In this document: positions 8,012-17,466 of the stretch, piece after piece | Position numbering within the stretch: the first letter of the stretch is position 1 | Layout of the letters: each line of letters starts with the position of its first letter | DNA from: Apilactobacillus bombintestini | Lineage (GTDB): Bacteria > Bacillota > Bacilli > Lactobacillales > Lactobacillaceae | Assembly: GCF_003627035.1 (NCBI RefSeq) | Contig: NZ_CP032626.1 | Location: forward strand, 310,001 to 374,000 | Direction of reading: 5' to 3' | Length of the DNA: 64,000 nucleotides | The notes under the pieces: model-generated | The model's database searches: none | Told to the model about the DNA's origin: nothing | What the model saw: the letters and a program-made list of their open reading frames with translations, nothing else | Made by a program: the position numbers and the translations under genes

Positions 8012-8899
8012 TTGAGTAAAACTGCAAGAACCAATATTATTTTGGTAATTATTACCATTATTGTGGCATTTTTTGCTGCATTTTTTGCTATTCGTAGTGA
8101 CCGTTTATTAAGTCATAAATATATGGGTGTGGGTCACAGCGCCAACATTCCAACTTTATATGTACATGGATTAGGTGGATCCCGTCGTTCCACTAACCAT
8201 TTAGCCACTATCGCATCTCGTGATGGGGGACATCGTACATTAACCGTTATTGTTAAAAAAGACGGTCATATTCAATACAAAGGTAGTTTAAAACCTAACG
8301 TTAGAAAACCTATTGTACAAGTAATCTTTCAAAAGAGATATACTCCAGTGGAACAACAAGTTAATTGGTTCCACAAAGTATTGCTTACTTTGAAACATAA
8401 ATATCATGTACATTCTTACAATGCCGTGGGACATTCTACCGGTGCGGTAACTATTTTAGAAACAGTTTCTAAATACAATCACAAACACGGACACAAGATT
8501 CCACGCTTACGTAGATTCGTTTCTATCGCAGGACCATATGATGGTATTTTACGTTTAAACGATATTGCTAACGAAAATTACGTTAACTACAAGGGACAAC
8601 CAGTTATTTACAAACCTGCTAATAAATGGTTCCCGGCATACAGCACCTTAGTTAAGGATGCTAAGCATTTCCCTAAGGGTGTTTCTGTATTAAACATTTA
8701 CGGAAATTCCAACCGTCACACTAACTCAGACGGAGTAGTTTCAGTAGCTTCTGCTAAATCACTTAAATATTTAATATACAAGCGCACTAGAAATTATGAA
8801 GAAATTCCAGTTTATGGTTACAACGGTCAACACAGTCGTTTACATCATAATATTTTCGTAGATCATATTATTGCCCGTTTCATTTTTGATGAAAACTAA
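8012..8899 (+). CDS. DUF915-type alpha/beta hydrolase, membrane-anchored
   Basis: A 295-residue protein with an uncleaved N-terminal membrane helix (residues 8-27), which should place the hydrolase domain outside the cell. YVHGLGGS is the oxyanion-hole segment, GHSTGA holds the nucleophile serine, NSDGVVS supplies the acid and HSRLHHN the histidine. This matches the DUF915 cell-surface hydrolases common in lactobacilli; the natural substrate (lipid, ester or peptidoglycan-linked) is unknown. The start is TTG with GAGAGGAG seven bases upstream. The protein is rich in His and Lys. No terminator separates it from the efflux gene downstream, but a TATAAT lies at 8954. Confidence 0.85.
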   Translation: MSKTARTNIILVIITIIVAFFAAFFAIRSDRLLSHKYMGVGHSANIPTLYVHGLGGSRRSTNHLATIASRDGGHRTLTVIVKKDGHIQYKGSLKPNVRKPIVQVIFQKRYTPVEQQVNWFHKVLLTLKHKYHVHSYNAVGHSTGAVTILETVSKYNHKHGHKIPRLRRFVSIAGPYDGILRLNDIANENYVNYKGQPVIYKPANKWFPAYSTLVKDAKHFPKGVSVLNIYGNSNRHTNSDGVVSVASAKSLKYLIYKRTRNYEEIPVYGYNGQHSRLHHNIFVDHIIARFIFDEN

Positions 8900-8984
8900 T
8901 ATAAAACAAAATATTTTACTTAATTTAGATAAGAGCATAAAATGTAGCTAGATTATAATGATTCTAAATTAGAAGGTGAATGTA

Positions 8985-10385
8985 GTGAAGAACTATGATT
9001 TAAGCGGAAAACCTTATAATCGTTTTCTGTTCGTATTAGTAATGCTACTAGGTAGTTTTACTATGTCTATTAGTCAATCATCCATTTCTACTGCCTATCC
9101 TACATTGATGAGCTCGTTTGGCATTGATGCATCTACAGTACAATGGTTAACCACAGGATTTATGCTTATCATGTGTGTCATGATGCCAGTTAGTCCTTGG
9201 TTATTAAGTAATGTTAAATTCAAGCAATTATTCTTAGCTATTTTAGCTATCTTTGATGTGGGTACCTTGATTGTGGTAGTAGCTCCTAACTTCGGCACTA
9301 TGATGCTAGGTAGAGCTATGGAAGCTATCGCCGTAGGTATCTTATTCCCATCATATCAATCCGTATTACTATACATTACTCCAGAAGAAAAGCGGGGGAC
9401 CACAATGGGATTTGCTGGTCTAATTATGGGATCAGCTCTTGCCTGTGGACCTATTTTATCCGCTATTGTATTGCATTTCTCTGCATGGCGCGGTTTATTC
9501 GTCGTCTTTATGGTAATTATTTCTGTTTTATTTGTGATTTCATTATTTGCCATTAAAAATGTTATGCCACAAAAAGAAAGTCATTTAGACTTCTTATCCG
9601 TTATTTTATCTGTTGGTTTAATCGGAATTTTATATGTGGTAAATATGATTGGTAAAACCAATATTGATTTAACTCTTGCTATTATTATTTTAATCATCAG
9701 TATTTTAATGGTAATTGGTTTTGCAGTTCGTCAATTCAAGATGCCACAACCATTATTACAATTACGAGTTTTAAAAGATTTTAACTATGATTTATCAGTA
9801 GGATTGACTGGTGCTTCCTACATTGCCTTAATCGTGGTTACTATTATCTTCCCACTTTACTATCAAAACGTTTTAGGAGTTTCTAAGACTGTTTCTGGTT
9901 TAGCATTGGCTCCTGGTGCTATCTTATTGAGTTTATTAAATCCACTTACTGGTAAGTTAGCTGATAAGATTGGTTTTAAGTCCACAATGCTAGTGGGGAT
10001 GTTTATGATTTTAGCCGGTTGGTTAGTCTTAAGTATTACCGGCGCTACTTTAGATTTAGTTCCTATGATGGTTATCGCTGCTATTATTGAAGGTGGAAAT
10101 GCCTTTGTTATGATGCCAGCGGTTACTATGGGTGCTAACTCATTACCTAAAGAATTAATTTCAGATGGAACTGCGGTAATTACTACTTTCCGTCAAATCT
10201 TAGGTTCTACGGGTGTATTAGTTGCTACTTTGATTCTATCTAATGTTATGAGTAGCAACATTAGTCATGGTATGAGTCGTATGATCGCTCAAATGGGCGG
10301 ATATCACGTCGTATTCGTCACTTTCTTCGTGATTGAACTAATTGGACTTGCTATGGCATTAATGCTTCGTAACCCTAAAAAATAA
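8985..10385 (+). CDS. MFS multidrug efflux pump, DHA2 (EmrB/QacA) family
   Basis: About 14 membrane segments in 466 residues. The motif-C region of proton antiporters is visible as GFAGLIMGSALACGPIL, and TLMSSFGIDASTVQWLTTGF is the typical loop 1 of drug:H+ antiporter-2 proteins. It probably exports toxic compounds using the proton gradient; the substrate is unknown. GTG at 8985 is chosen (eight bases after AGAAGGTGA) over the GTG nine bases earlier, which overlaps the ribosome site. A TATAAT at 8954-8959 may give it its own promoter, though I see no good -35. Confidence 0.87.
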   Translation: MKNYDLSGKPYNRFLFVLVMLLGSFTMSISQSSISTAYPTLMSSFGIDASTVQWLTTGFMLIMCVMMPVSPWLLSNVKFKQLFLAILAIFDVGTLIVVVAPNFGTMMLGRAMEAIAVGILFPSYQSVLLYITPEEKRGTTMGFAGLIMGSALACGPILSAIVLHFSAWRGLFVVFMVIISVLFVISLFAIKNVMPQKESHLDFLSVILSVGLIGILYVVNMIGKTNIDLTLAIIILIISILMVIGFAVRQFKMPQPLLQLRVLKDFNYDLSVGLTGASYIALIVVTIIFPLYYQNVLGVSKTVSGLALAPGAILLSLLNPLTGKLADKIGFKSTMLVGMFMILAGWLVLSITGATLDLVPMMVIAAIIEGGNAFVMMPAVTMGANSLPKELISDGTAVITTFRQILGSTGVLVATLILSNVMSSNISHGMSRMIAQMGGYHVVFVTFFVIELIGLAMALMLRNPKK

Positions 10386-10390
10386 GCTTT

Positions 10391-10425
10391 AAAAAGAGGC
10401 CTGATATTGCAGGCCTCTTTTTTTT
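10391..10425. terminator. Bidirectional terminator
   Basis: Perfect 11-bp stem AAAGAGGCCTG/CAGGCCTCTTT with a six-base loop and T run, between the convergent efflux and membrane protein genes. Confidence 0.9.
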
Positions 10426-10433
10426 GTGTCTTT

Positions 10434-10931
10434 TTAAGCGTTTATATGAATAATGATTGCCGGAACTACGTTGATTAATAATGATACTAAAGCTACTAGT
10501 GCAGTTCCTTTTTTATCTTTAGCGAAGCTATAGTAGGAAAGCGTAACTACGATAAGATGAATAATTGCGGGTATCAAAGTAGAAAAAGGTGTATGCAGAT
10601 AATCACTATCGATTATCTTAAATAAGTTACTCATTCCAATAGATAGGATTAGGGATAAGAAAAGGGCAGTTAAGTCTCTATCCTCAGAAACATTTAGTAC
10701 CACTGAATTTATTAAAAACATGATTGTAAATAAGATAACTGAATATATACTGATCATTATGAATTCTAGAATAGTCATTTGAGTATTACTAAAGGATAAA
10801 CCGTCTTGAATACTCTTTATGACTGCTAAAGCAGCTTCACTTTTGGCAATGCTAAAATAAGCGATTAATTGTGAAATTGGAACTAACGAGAAAAGTAATA
10901 GCGGGGCTATCTTGTCATTTTTATGCTTCAT
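10434..10931 (-). CDS. Hypothetical membrane protein, 165 residues
   Basis: I do not recognise a family. About five hydrophobic helices are visible, with a basic N-terminus (MKHKNDK) and a polar stretch NVSEDRD between helices three and four, so it is an integral membrane protein. AAGGAG stands before the ATG. The gene is alone: a terminator lies downstream and about 200 bases without a recognisable gene lie upstream. Its composition resembles its neighbours. Confidence 0.7.
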   Translation of the reverse strand: MKHKNDKIAPLLLFSLVPISQLIAYFSIAKSEAALAVIKSIQDGLSFSNTQMTILEFIMISIYSVILFTIMFLINSVVLNVSEDRDLTALFLSLILSIGMSNLFKIIDSDYLHTPFSTLIPAIIHLIVVTLSYYSFAKDKKGTALVALVSLLINVVPAIIIHINA

Positions 10932-11093
10932 TTATATAACTCCTTTAAGCTTTTTAATTTATGGAATAACTACGGCTACAAAATAAAATTCATAATGTGT
11001 TTATATAGCTAGCGCAATTATATGAGAGGAGCTATTAGTATTCAATTTAAATTTTGCTAAACAATTAATCTTAAATATAGATATATCATATAA

Positions 11094-11135
11094 AAAAAGA
11101 ACCCCAGAATTAACTGGAGAGTTCTTTTTAATTAG
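11094..11135 (-). terminator. Terminator of pepO
   Basis: Read on the minus strand: AAAAAGAAC arm, bulge, CCAG/CTGG inner stem and a T run. Confidence 0.75.
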
Positions 11136-11137
11136 TA

Positions 11138-13057
11138 TTACCAAATATTTACTCGATCTTCTGGTTTCATGTACATTTTATCTTCAGGAGTGATATCAAA
11201 AGTCTTGTAGAAGTCATCTAAGTTCTTAACTTGTACTTGAGCTCTTAATTCAGAAGGGGCATGCACATCGATAGAAAGTAGTAATTTCTTAAATTCATCA
11301 GTAGACTTAGTACGCCAGATAGTAGCCCAGTTTACGAAGAAGTCACGTAGGTTGCAATCGTCTTCACCTTTAGCAGCTTCTAGAGCACAACTTAAACCAC
11401 CACCATCGGCGATGTTTTCAGAAACAGTAAGTTTACCGTTAACTTTTTGACCGGCAAATTCAATACCATCAAATTCTTTAATCATGCTTTGAGCTAATTT
11501 ATCAAAGTGTTCATGATCTTCTTTAGTCCACCAATTGTTTAAGTTACCATCTTGGTCAAATTGGCAACCGTTGTTATCAAAGGCATGAGAAATTTCGTGC
11601 GCAATAACAGCACCAATACCACCAAAGTTTTGACTAGATGATTGTTTTAGACTGTAGAAAGGAGCTTGTAAGATAGCAGCAGGGAAGACAATGACGTTTT
11701 CCATTGGAGAGTAATAAGCATTAACTGTATTAGCACTCATATCCCATAAGCTCTTGTCTACTGGTTTGTTCCATTTACTAAAGTTATGTTTGATGATGAT
11801 TTTAGAAATGTTTTCGACGTTGTTGTATAAGTCACCGCCGTCTTCTTTACCAGTTACCTTGAATTGATGGTAAAGAGGATTAATTTCATCTGGGTATCCT
11901 ACATGAATACCTAGGGCATTTAACTTAGTAATAGCCATTTTCTTAGTGTCATCACTTAACCAAGTGTTGTTTTCTAGGCGTTTTTCATAAACGTTAATCA
12001 TTTTAACTACCATGTCGTGAACGTCTTGTTTAGCTTTTTCACCAAAGTATTTACGTCCATAGTAGTCACCAACTACTTGATCAAACATACCGGATGCTAA
12101 GTAGAAAGCAGCTTTCTTAGGCTTAGTAGCTTCCTTCTTACCAGAAAGCACACGAGAGAATTGACCACCAATTTGACGGAATTCTTCGGATAATAAATCA
12201 GATGAGCCGTTAACTACTTTAACTAACATCCAGTTCTTCATCTTGGCAAAGTTATCTTCAGTTACGAAGCTATCAAAGGCTTTAAAGTAAGCAGGTTCAG
12301 ATACGATTACTTGATCAGGAACTTGTCCTACTAGGCCTTTAACGTAGTCCATTAAATTGAATACCTTAACTTGTTTAGCTAAGTCTTCGAACTTCATTGG
12401 GTTGTACATCTTAGTCATATCAGCACTTTCTTCGGCTGATTTAACATTAGGGGCAATCATACGGTCAAATTCTTCCGCAGAGTCCACAATGTTTTTAGCT
12501 TGTGCATCTGAATAACCTACCATAGTAAGTAGTTTTTGAGACATTTCCTTAAAGACTGGCATTAACTTAGCGCCAGCTGGATTATGTTTATCATAATAAG
12601 TTTTGTCAGGTAGGAAAGTGGAGGCACCACTAGCGTATAATGCGTTGTATTTAGCATTCTTCATGTCCGCTTCAATACCAAAACTAAATGGTAAAGGTAG
12701 GCCACTGAAGGTCCAATCACTAAGTTGATTATTTAAATCATCATAGGATTTAACGTCTTCAATACGTTGTAGAGTAGGTAGTAATGGTTTAGCACCATCA
12801 GCTTTACGCTTATCGAAATCCATAGCTAAATCATATAGCTTTTTGAATTCACCCATATCGTCATTTTGAGGTTTCATTTTACCAGATTGTAAATCATCAA
12901 AATCACTCATTAGTGTTTTATCGATATTATCAACTAAATCCATGAAACCACCAGTAGAAGAGTGGTCACCAGGGATAGTTGCGTTTTTGATCCATTCACC
13001 GTTTACGGCGTTATAAAAATCATCCTTGATTAGGGAATCATTAATTTCATTACTCAT
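11138..13057 (-). CDS. pepO: Neutral endopeptidase PepO, M13 metallopeptidase
   Basis: Zinc endopeptidase of 639 residues that trims oligopeptides (about 5-30 residues) after uptake; cytoplasmic, since there is no signal peptide. The HEISH motif gives zinc ligands H487 and H491 with catalytic E488; ENIADGGG supplies the third ligand E547 and D551. The end, YMKPEDRVNIW, is the classical M13 C-terminus. The N-terminal DDFYNAVNGEWI matches the start of the neprilysin-like helical domain. The gene is monocistronic. Together with PepX, prolyl iminopeptidase and the S9 peptidase in this window it serves peptide nitrogen use. Confidence 0.95.
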   Translation of the reverse strand: MSNEINDSLIKDDFYNAVNGEWIKNATIPGDHSSTGGFMDLVDNIDKTLMSDFDDLQSGKMKPQNDDMGEFKKLYDLAMDFDKRKADGAKPLLPTLQRIEDVKSYDDLNNQLSDWTFSGLPLPFSFGIEADMKNAKYNALYASGASTFLPDKTYYDKHNPAGAKLMPVFKEMSQKLLTMVGYSDAQAKNIVDSAEEFDRMIAPNVKSAEESADMTKMYNPMKFEDLAKQVKVFNLMDYVKGLVGQVPDQVIVSEPAYFKAFDSFVTEDNFAKMKNWMLVKVVNGSSDLLSEEFRQIGGQFSRVLSGKKEATKPKKAAFYLASGMFDQVVGDYYGRKYFGEKAKQDVHDMVVKMINVYEKRLENNTWLSDDTKKMAITKLNALGIHVGYPDEINPLYHQFKVTGKEDGGDLYNNVENISKIIIKHNFSKWNKPVDKSLWDMSANTVNAYYSPMENVIVFPAAILQAPFYSLKQSSSQNFGGIGAVIAHEISHAFDNNGCQFDQDGNLNNWWTKEDHEHFDKLAQSMIKEFDGIEFAGQKVNGKLTVSENIADGGGLSCALEAAKGEDDCNLRDFFVNWATIWRTKSTDEFKKLLLSIDVHAPSELRAQVQVKNLDDFYKTFDITPEDKMYMKPEDRVNIW

Positions 13058-13104
13058 ACAGACACCTCATTTTCTGGTTAGATATACTGATTACTATAAT
13101 ATAT

Positions 13105-13141
13105 AAAAAAGCTATCCACAAGTTATGTGAATAGCTTTTTG
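13105..13141 (-). terminator. Terminator of the opuA operon
   Basis: AAAAAGCTAT and ATAGCTTTTT arms, CACA/TGTG inner stem and a five-base loop; a long T run follows on the minus strand. Confidence 0.85.
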
Positions 13142-13154
13142 TTACTATTAAAGA

Positions 13155-14063
13155 TTATTTGTTAATTAAATCATCAATAGAGTTAATGTTCTTCATGTAC
13201 TTAGGTACAGCCAAACCAACCTTAGCACCGTATAGGTTAGGACCTACATCATCGATTTTATCCTTGTATTGTTTCAAGTATAAACCGGCAGTGTTAGGTA
13301 ACCATGCAGATAATGAAGCATCAGCAGCGTTAGTAGCAATTGATGCCCACATTGGTTGCATTTCTAGTGCTTGGATAGTGGTCTTGTAACCCATCTTGTT
13401 TAGAACTTCAGCCATAACGTTAGTAGATGCGATTTCAGAATCCCATGCTACGTAAGTTAATTTAACTGATTTTCCGTTTCCACGAGGAGCACCCTTAGTC
13501 CATTGTTCGTAAAGCTTAGGATTCTTTTGAATGAATTCATCAGCGGCTTTCTTAGGATCAACACCAGCGTTAGTCTTAAGCATAACGTCTGACATTTGAC
13601 TTGGGTTCCAGTGGAATTGTTTTAGAATTTGGTAAGCACCAGGATTATCCTTGGCTAAACCTTTTCTAGTAATTGTGTGGATTTGTTCAGCTTTTCCGTA
13701 TACGTTCTTAGGATCTTTTAAGAACTTGATAGGGAACTTCTTGAACATCCAGTGAGGTTGCCAACCGGTAACCACAATTGGTTGTTTGTACTTAATTGCT
13801 TTGGCCAGTGTACTGGTCATTGCAGCAGTTGAACTAGTTTGTAGTTGCCATTTGTGTTGAGCTAAAGGATATTGCTTTAGCGCATTTTGTGTAGAAGCCA
13901 TGATACCAGCACCAGCATCAATACCAGTGATAGTGTAGTTAATTTGAGGACCTAGCTTCTTATGAGGATTATATGGTGAAGTTAAACTACTGCAAGCAGT
14001 TAAAACTGTCGCAAGAAGAAACATTGTTAATGTTGCAAGAACATATCTAACTTTCTTTCTCAT
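13155..14063 (-). CDS. opuAC: Glycine betaine/proline ABC transporter, substrate-binding lipoprotein
   Basis: Extracellular binding protein of 302 residues. The signal peptide ends in LLATVLTAC, so C24 would be lipidated and anchor it to the membrane. GWQPHWMF and YVAWDSE contribute Trp residues of the kind that form the aromatic cage around quaternary ammonium groups in OpuAC-type proteins. It is the last gene of a three-gene operon (ATPase, permease, binding protein) and is followed by a terminator. Unlike the Lactococcus OpuABC fusion, permease and binding protein are separate. A strong AGGAGG precedes ATG. Confidence 0.92.
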   Translation of the reverse strand: MRKKVRYVLATLTMFLLATVLTACSSLTSPYNPHKKLGPQINYTITGIDAGAGIMASTQNALKQYPLAQHKWQLQTSSTAAMTSTLAKAIKYKQPIVVTGWQPHWMFKKFPIKFLKDPKNVYGKAEQIHTITRKGLAKDNPGAYQILKQFHWNPSQMSDVMLKTNAGVDPKKAADEFIQKNPKLYEQWTKGAPRGNGKSVKLTYVAWDSEIASTNVMAEVLNKMGYKTTIQALEMQPMWASIATNAADASLSAWLPNTAGLYLKQYKDKIDDVGPNLYGAKVGLAVPKYMKNINSIDDLINK

Positions 14064-14077
14064 AAAAAATCCTCCTA

Positions 14078-14944
14078 TTATTCGTGGTCTTGTTTGTTTT
14101 TGTTAAAGGCTTGAGTAACACGGTCAAGGATAATAGCTAGGATAACGATAGCTAAACCAGCAGTGAATCCGGAACCAGCATTATTTCTACCTACGGCGAA
14201 GTATACTTGAGAACCTAATCCCATAGCACCAATCATGGAAGCAATAACAACCATGGATAGAGCTAACATCATACCTTGGTTAACACCAGACATTAATGTG
14301 CTCTTAGCGATAGGTAATTCAACCTTGATAAGTTTTTGCCAACTAGTTGAACCAAATGAATCAGATGCTTCAATTAGATCAGCAGGTACTTGTTCGATAC
14401 CTAAGTTTGTCATTCTAACTACTGGAGGTAGTGAGAAGATAACTGATGCGATAACACCAGGAACCATTCCAATACCGAATAAAGCAACGGCAGGAATTAG
14501 GTAAACGAAGGCAGGCATGGTTTGCATAAAGTCAAGAATAGGTTTAACGATAATCTTAACTGTATGACTCTTAGCCATCCAAATACCAACAGGAATACCG
14601 ATAACTACAATAATCAAACTGGAAGTTAATACTAAAGTAAGAGTTTGAGTCATATCACGCCAGTAACCTTGGTTGTAAATTAATAGTAAACCAATTAGTT
14701 CAAATAGCATTAGACCCCAGTGCTTACTATCATGTAAAGCCCAGTAAGTAATAGCAAGAACTAAAACGATAAATAGCCAAATAGGTAATAAATCAAATAC
14801 CCATTGGAAAGCATTAACGATAGCACCGATAAAGTTAGTGATACCGTTGAAGAAACCTACGAATTGAGTTAACCAGTTAACAAAGTTGTTAATCCAGTCT
14901 GCCAAAGGAATGGCAGTCATATTTAAAGCGAATAAATTAGCCAT
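14078..14944 (-). CDS. opuAB: Glycine betaine/proline ABC transporter, permease
   Basis: BPD_transp_1-type permease of 288 residues with about seven membrane helices. An N-terminal amphipathic region (residues 1-60) precedes the core, as in OpuA/ProW. The EAA loop that contacts the ATPase is visible as IEASDSFGSTSWQKLIKVELP. The ATG at 14944 is chosen because GGGGTGG lies about five bases upstream; an ATG 15 bases earlier forms part of that site. It overlaps the end of the ATPase gene by eight bases, indicating translational coupling. Confidence 0.92.
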   Translation of the reverse strand: MANLFALNMTAIPLADWINNFVNWLTQFVGFFNGITNFIGAIVNAFQWVFDLLPIWLFIVLVLAITYWALHDSKHWGLMLFELIGLLLIYNQGYWRDMTQTLTLVLTSSLIIVVIGIPVGIWMAKSHTVKIIVKPILDFMQTMPAFVYLIPAVALFGIGMVPGVIASVIFSLPPVVRMTNLGIEQVPADLIEASDSFGSTSWQKLIKVELPIAKSTLMSGVNQGMMLALSMVVIASMIGAMGLGSQVYFAVGRNNAGSGFTAGLAIVILAIILDRVTQAFNKNKQDHE

Positions 14945-16136
14945 TATTTTCCACCCCATTTCCAGAAATTGCGCCTAGTACGGAACTTCTAATAATAATT
15001 CCTAATAGTCGATCATTTTCGTCAGTAACAGCGAATGGTACTGATGTCTTAGAAATATCATTTAGGATAGACTTAATTGGTGTTTCTGGTCTAGTAGTTG
15101 GAACATCAGTCTTCAAGATTGATTCTAAGTCACGTTTATCATTTTCGATTTGGTTGATAACGTCTTTAGCATCAATTAATCCCTTGAAGTGGTGATCAGA
15201 GTCAACTACGTAAACACTTGAGTTGTGGTTGTACTTCATTAATCTTAGAGCAGTACGAGGACCATCCTTTTCGATGTTGATAACATCTGGTCTGATCATT
15301 ACACGACTTGCAGTAAGAATTCTAGTTCTGTCCACACCTTCAATGAACTTTTCAACATATTCGTTCTTAGGATGTTGTAGGATATCTTCAGGTGTACCGA
15401 TTTGTACGATTTCACCATCACGCATAATCATAATACGGTCACCAATACGTAGTGATTCGTTTAGATCATGTGAAATGAAGATGATAGTTTTCTTCAAGTG
15501 TGATTGTAGATCAAGCAATTCGTCTTGCATTTCTTTTCTGTTAAGTGGGTCCAATGCAGAGAAAGCTTCGTCCATCAATAGAATTTCAGGATCATTAGCT
15601 AAACCACGAGCTAATCCAACACGTTGTTGTTGTCCACCTGATAATTCATTAGGGAATCTATCATCGTATCCATGTAAACCTACAAGTTCTAGACATTCAT
15701 GAGCTTTTTGACGACGAGTTTCCTTGTCTACTCCTTGGATTTCTAGACCGTATGCAGTGTTTTCAATAATTGTACGGTTTGGGAAAAGAGCAAAGTTTTG
15801 GAATACCATACTCATTTTCTTACGTCTAAATTCACGTAATTCTTTCTTATCAAAGTTAGTAACACTTTCACCGTCTAACTTGATTTCACCTTCAGTAGGT
15901 TCGTATAAACGGTTAAGCATTCTGATTAATGTGGACTTACCACTACCGGATAGTCCCATAATTACGAAAATTTCATTCTCGTTAACATCGAAGTTGGCAT
16001 CATGTACACCAACTACACTGTTAGTTTTAGCAAGAATTTCATCTTTTGATTTTCCTTCGTTGATCATTTCTTTAGCGCGACCAACGTGACGACCGAAAAT
16101 CTTAGTTAGATGTTTAACTTCAACTTTTTTGGTCAT
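14937..16136 (-). CDS. opuAA: Glycine betaine/proline ABC transporter, ATP-binding protein with CBS pair
   Basis: ATPase of 399 residues. It has Walker A GLSGSGKST, Q-loop FQNFALFP, signature LSGGQQQR and Walker B LLMDEAFSALD. Residues from about 275 to 390 form two CBS domains, which in OpuA-type systems sense ionic strength or bind cyclic di-AMP and gate transport. It is the first gene of the operon, with AAGGAGG before ATG and a TTGACA promoter upstream. The system takes up compatible solutes under osmotic stress. Confidence 0.94.
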   Translation of the reverse strand: MTKKVEVKHLTKIFGRHVGRAKEMINEGKSKDEILAKTNSVVGVHDANFDVNENEIFVIMGLSGSGKSTLIRMLNRLYEPTEGEIKLDGESVTNFDKKELREFRRKKMSMVFQNFALFPNRTIIENTAYGLEIQGVDKETRRQKAHECLELVGLHGYDDRFPNELSGGQQQRVGLARGLANDPEILLMDEAFSALDPLNRKEMQDELLDLQSHLKKTIIFISHDLNESLRIGDRIMIMRDGEIVQIGTPEDILQHPKNEYVEKFIEGVDRTRILTASRVMIRPDVINIEKDGPRTALRLMKYNHNSSVYVVDSDHHFKGLIDAKDVINQIENDKRDLESILKTDVPTTRPETPIKSILNDISKTSVPFAVTDENDRLLGIIIRSSVLGAISGNGVENNG

Positions 16137-16182
16137 GATTTACCTCCTTGAAAAATTCAGTTGTATAAGAGCATAGATAATA

Positions 16183-16211
16183 TTATTACAAAGCTAATAT
16201 AGAAATGTCAA
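16183..16211 (-). promoter_or_regulatory. Promoter of the opuA operon
   Basis: On the minus strand a perfect TTGACA is followed after 17 bases by TAATAA. The poor -10 would suit conditional (osmotic) induction, but that is inference. Confidence 0.5.
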
Positions 16212-16301
16212 ATAAGTTGCCAAATAAGAATGTTGATTTGCCGGCTTTAATGGTATATATAATGCATGATATAGCGATTTAATTTTAATTTAAATTTAGT
16301 G

Positions 16302-16310
16302 TGTTAAAAT
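16302..16310 (+). promoter_or_regulatory. Extended -10 promoter of the YibE/F operon
   Basis: TGTTAAAAT fits the TGnTATAAT extended -10 pattern with one mismatch, 44 bases before the TTG start; no good -35. Confidence 0.35.
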
Positions 16311-16353
16311 GAATTTTATGTATCATAAATATAAAAATTAGGAAGGAATTATT

Positions 16354-17466
16354 TTGACAAATATACTAAAAAAACTGCCTATAAAGCTCATAGGGGTTTT
16401 ATTTTTATTAGGAATCGTAGTGGTGTGGTTCACTAATCATGACGATTTCTTATATTCACAACCCATCATGCAAGTGCAGTCAGCTAAAAAAGTAAATACT
16501 TATAAGAATGTAGATAGTTTTCAAAATGTCGATCATAATTATGAGCAACGTTTAACGGGTATTATTACCAACGGAAAACATCGTGGACAAAAGATAACAT
16601 TCAATAGTAGTTACACCGATTCACAAGCTATGGATCGTCCTTATAAAACTGGCCAAAAGGCGTTTGTAGTTTTACATTCATCCAAAGGCAAAATAACTTC
16701 TGCTACTATTAAAGATTACAAAAGAGATGTAGCTGTAGTTACATTAATTTATGTAGCAATGGCATTAATGTTTTTATTTTTGAAAGTTGCAGGGTTAACT
16801 GCAATAGGTAGTATTATAATTAATACCTTATTATTTGCCGCAGCTATTTATTTAGATGGCTTTAATAATGGAGCTAACGTTTTGTGGATTTTTTCTATAT
16901 TAGCAGTACTATTTTCTGCAATTACATTATGGTTAGTTATTGGTTGGAATCGACAAATGTTAGTTACGTTATCTACCACGATAGCATGTACCTTAATTTC
17001 TATATTAATTAGTTTAGTGGTGTTTGCTTTTACACATGAAAAAGGAATCTATTACGAATCCATGCAATATGTTACGCAACCACCACGTCCGTTATTCTTA
17101 GCGGAAACAATCATTGGATCATTAGGTGCGGTTATGGATGAATCCACTGATATTATTTCTTCCTTGTTTGCATTAAAAATGGAACGTCCTGAAATTTCTG
17201 CCAAACAAATCTTTTTATCCGGTAGAAATATTGGAAAATCTATCATGGGTCCACTAGTTAACGTATTGTTCTTTATCTTTATGGGAGAAACATTATCCAT
17301 GACATTATTATTCTTAAAGAATGGTAATAGTTGGGGTTATTCTTTCTCTATGAATATGTCACTTGGAATGGTACAAAGTTTAATTAGTGGAATTGGTATT
17401 GTATTAGCGGTTCCCATTGCTAGTGCGTTAACTGCCATGTTTATAAAGAAGGGGGAAGCTAAATGA
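16354..17466 (+). CDS. YibE/F-like membrane protein, first of pair
   Basis: A 370-residue protein of the YibE/F family, whose role is not known. An N-terminal signal-anchor helix (residues 10-27) is followed by an extracellular region of about 90 residues containing a small beta-rich part (QRLTGIITNG, KTGQKAFVVL), then about seven membrane helices. The conserved family segment AETIIGSLGAVMDESTDIISS lies near residue 250. TTG is the start, with AGGAAGGA upstream. Its stop overlaps the next gene's ATG by four bases (ATGA), so the two are translated together and probably form one complex. Confidence 0.8.
   Translation: MTNILKKLPIKLIGVLFLLGIVVVWFTNHDDFLYSQPIMQVQSAKKVNTYKNVDSFQNVDHNYEQRLTGIITNGKHRGQKITFNSSYTDSQAMDRPYKTGQKAFVVLHSSKGKITSATIKDYKRDVAVVTLIYVAMALMFLFLKVAGLTAIGSIIINTLLFAAAIYLDGFNNGANVLWIFSILAVLFSAITLWLVIGWNRQMLVTLSTTIACTLISILISLVVFAFTHEKGIYYESMQYVTQPPRPLFLAETIIGSLGAVMDESTDIISSLFALKMERPEISAKQIFLSGRNIGKSIMGPLVNVLFFIFMGETLSMTLLFLKNGNSWGYSFSMNMSLGMVQSLISGIGIVLAVPIASALTAMFIKKGEAK

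Noticed and set aside
11018-11062. GAGAGGAG followed by a very short frame starting with ATT
   Set aside because: Only a few codons before TAA and no conserved product; might be a remnant. The 206 bases from 10932 to 11137 otherwise hold only the pepO terminator.
15223-16089. Two long plus-strand frames over opuAA
   Set aside because: Antisense shadows of a clear ABC ATPase with CBS domains.
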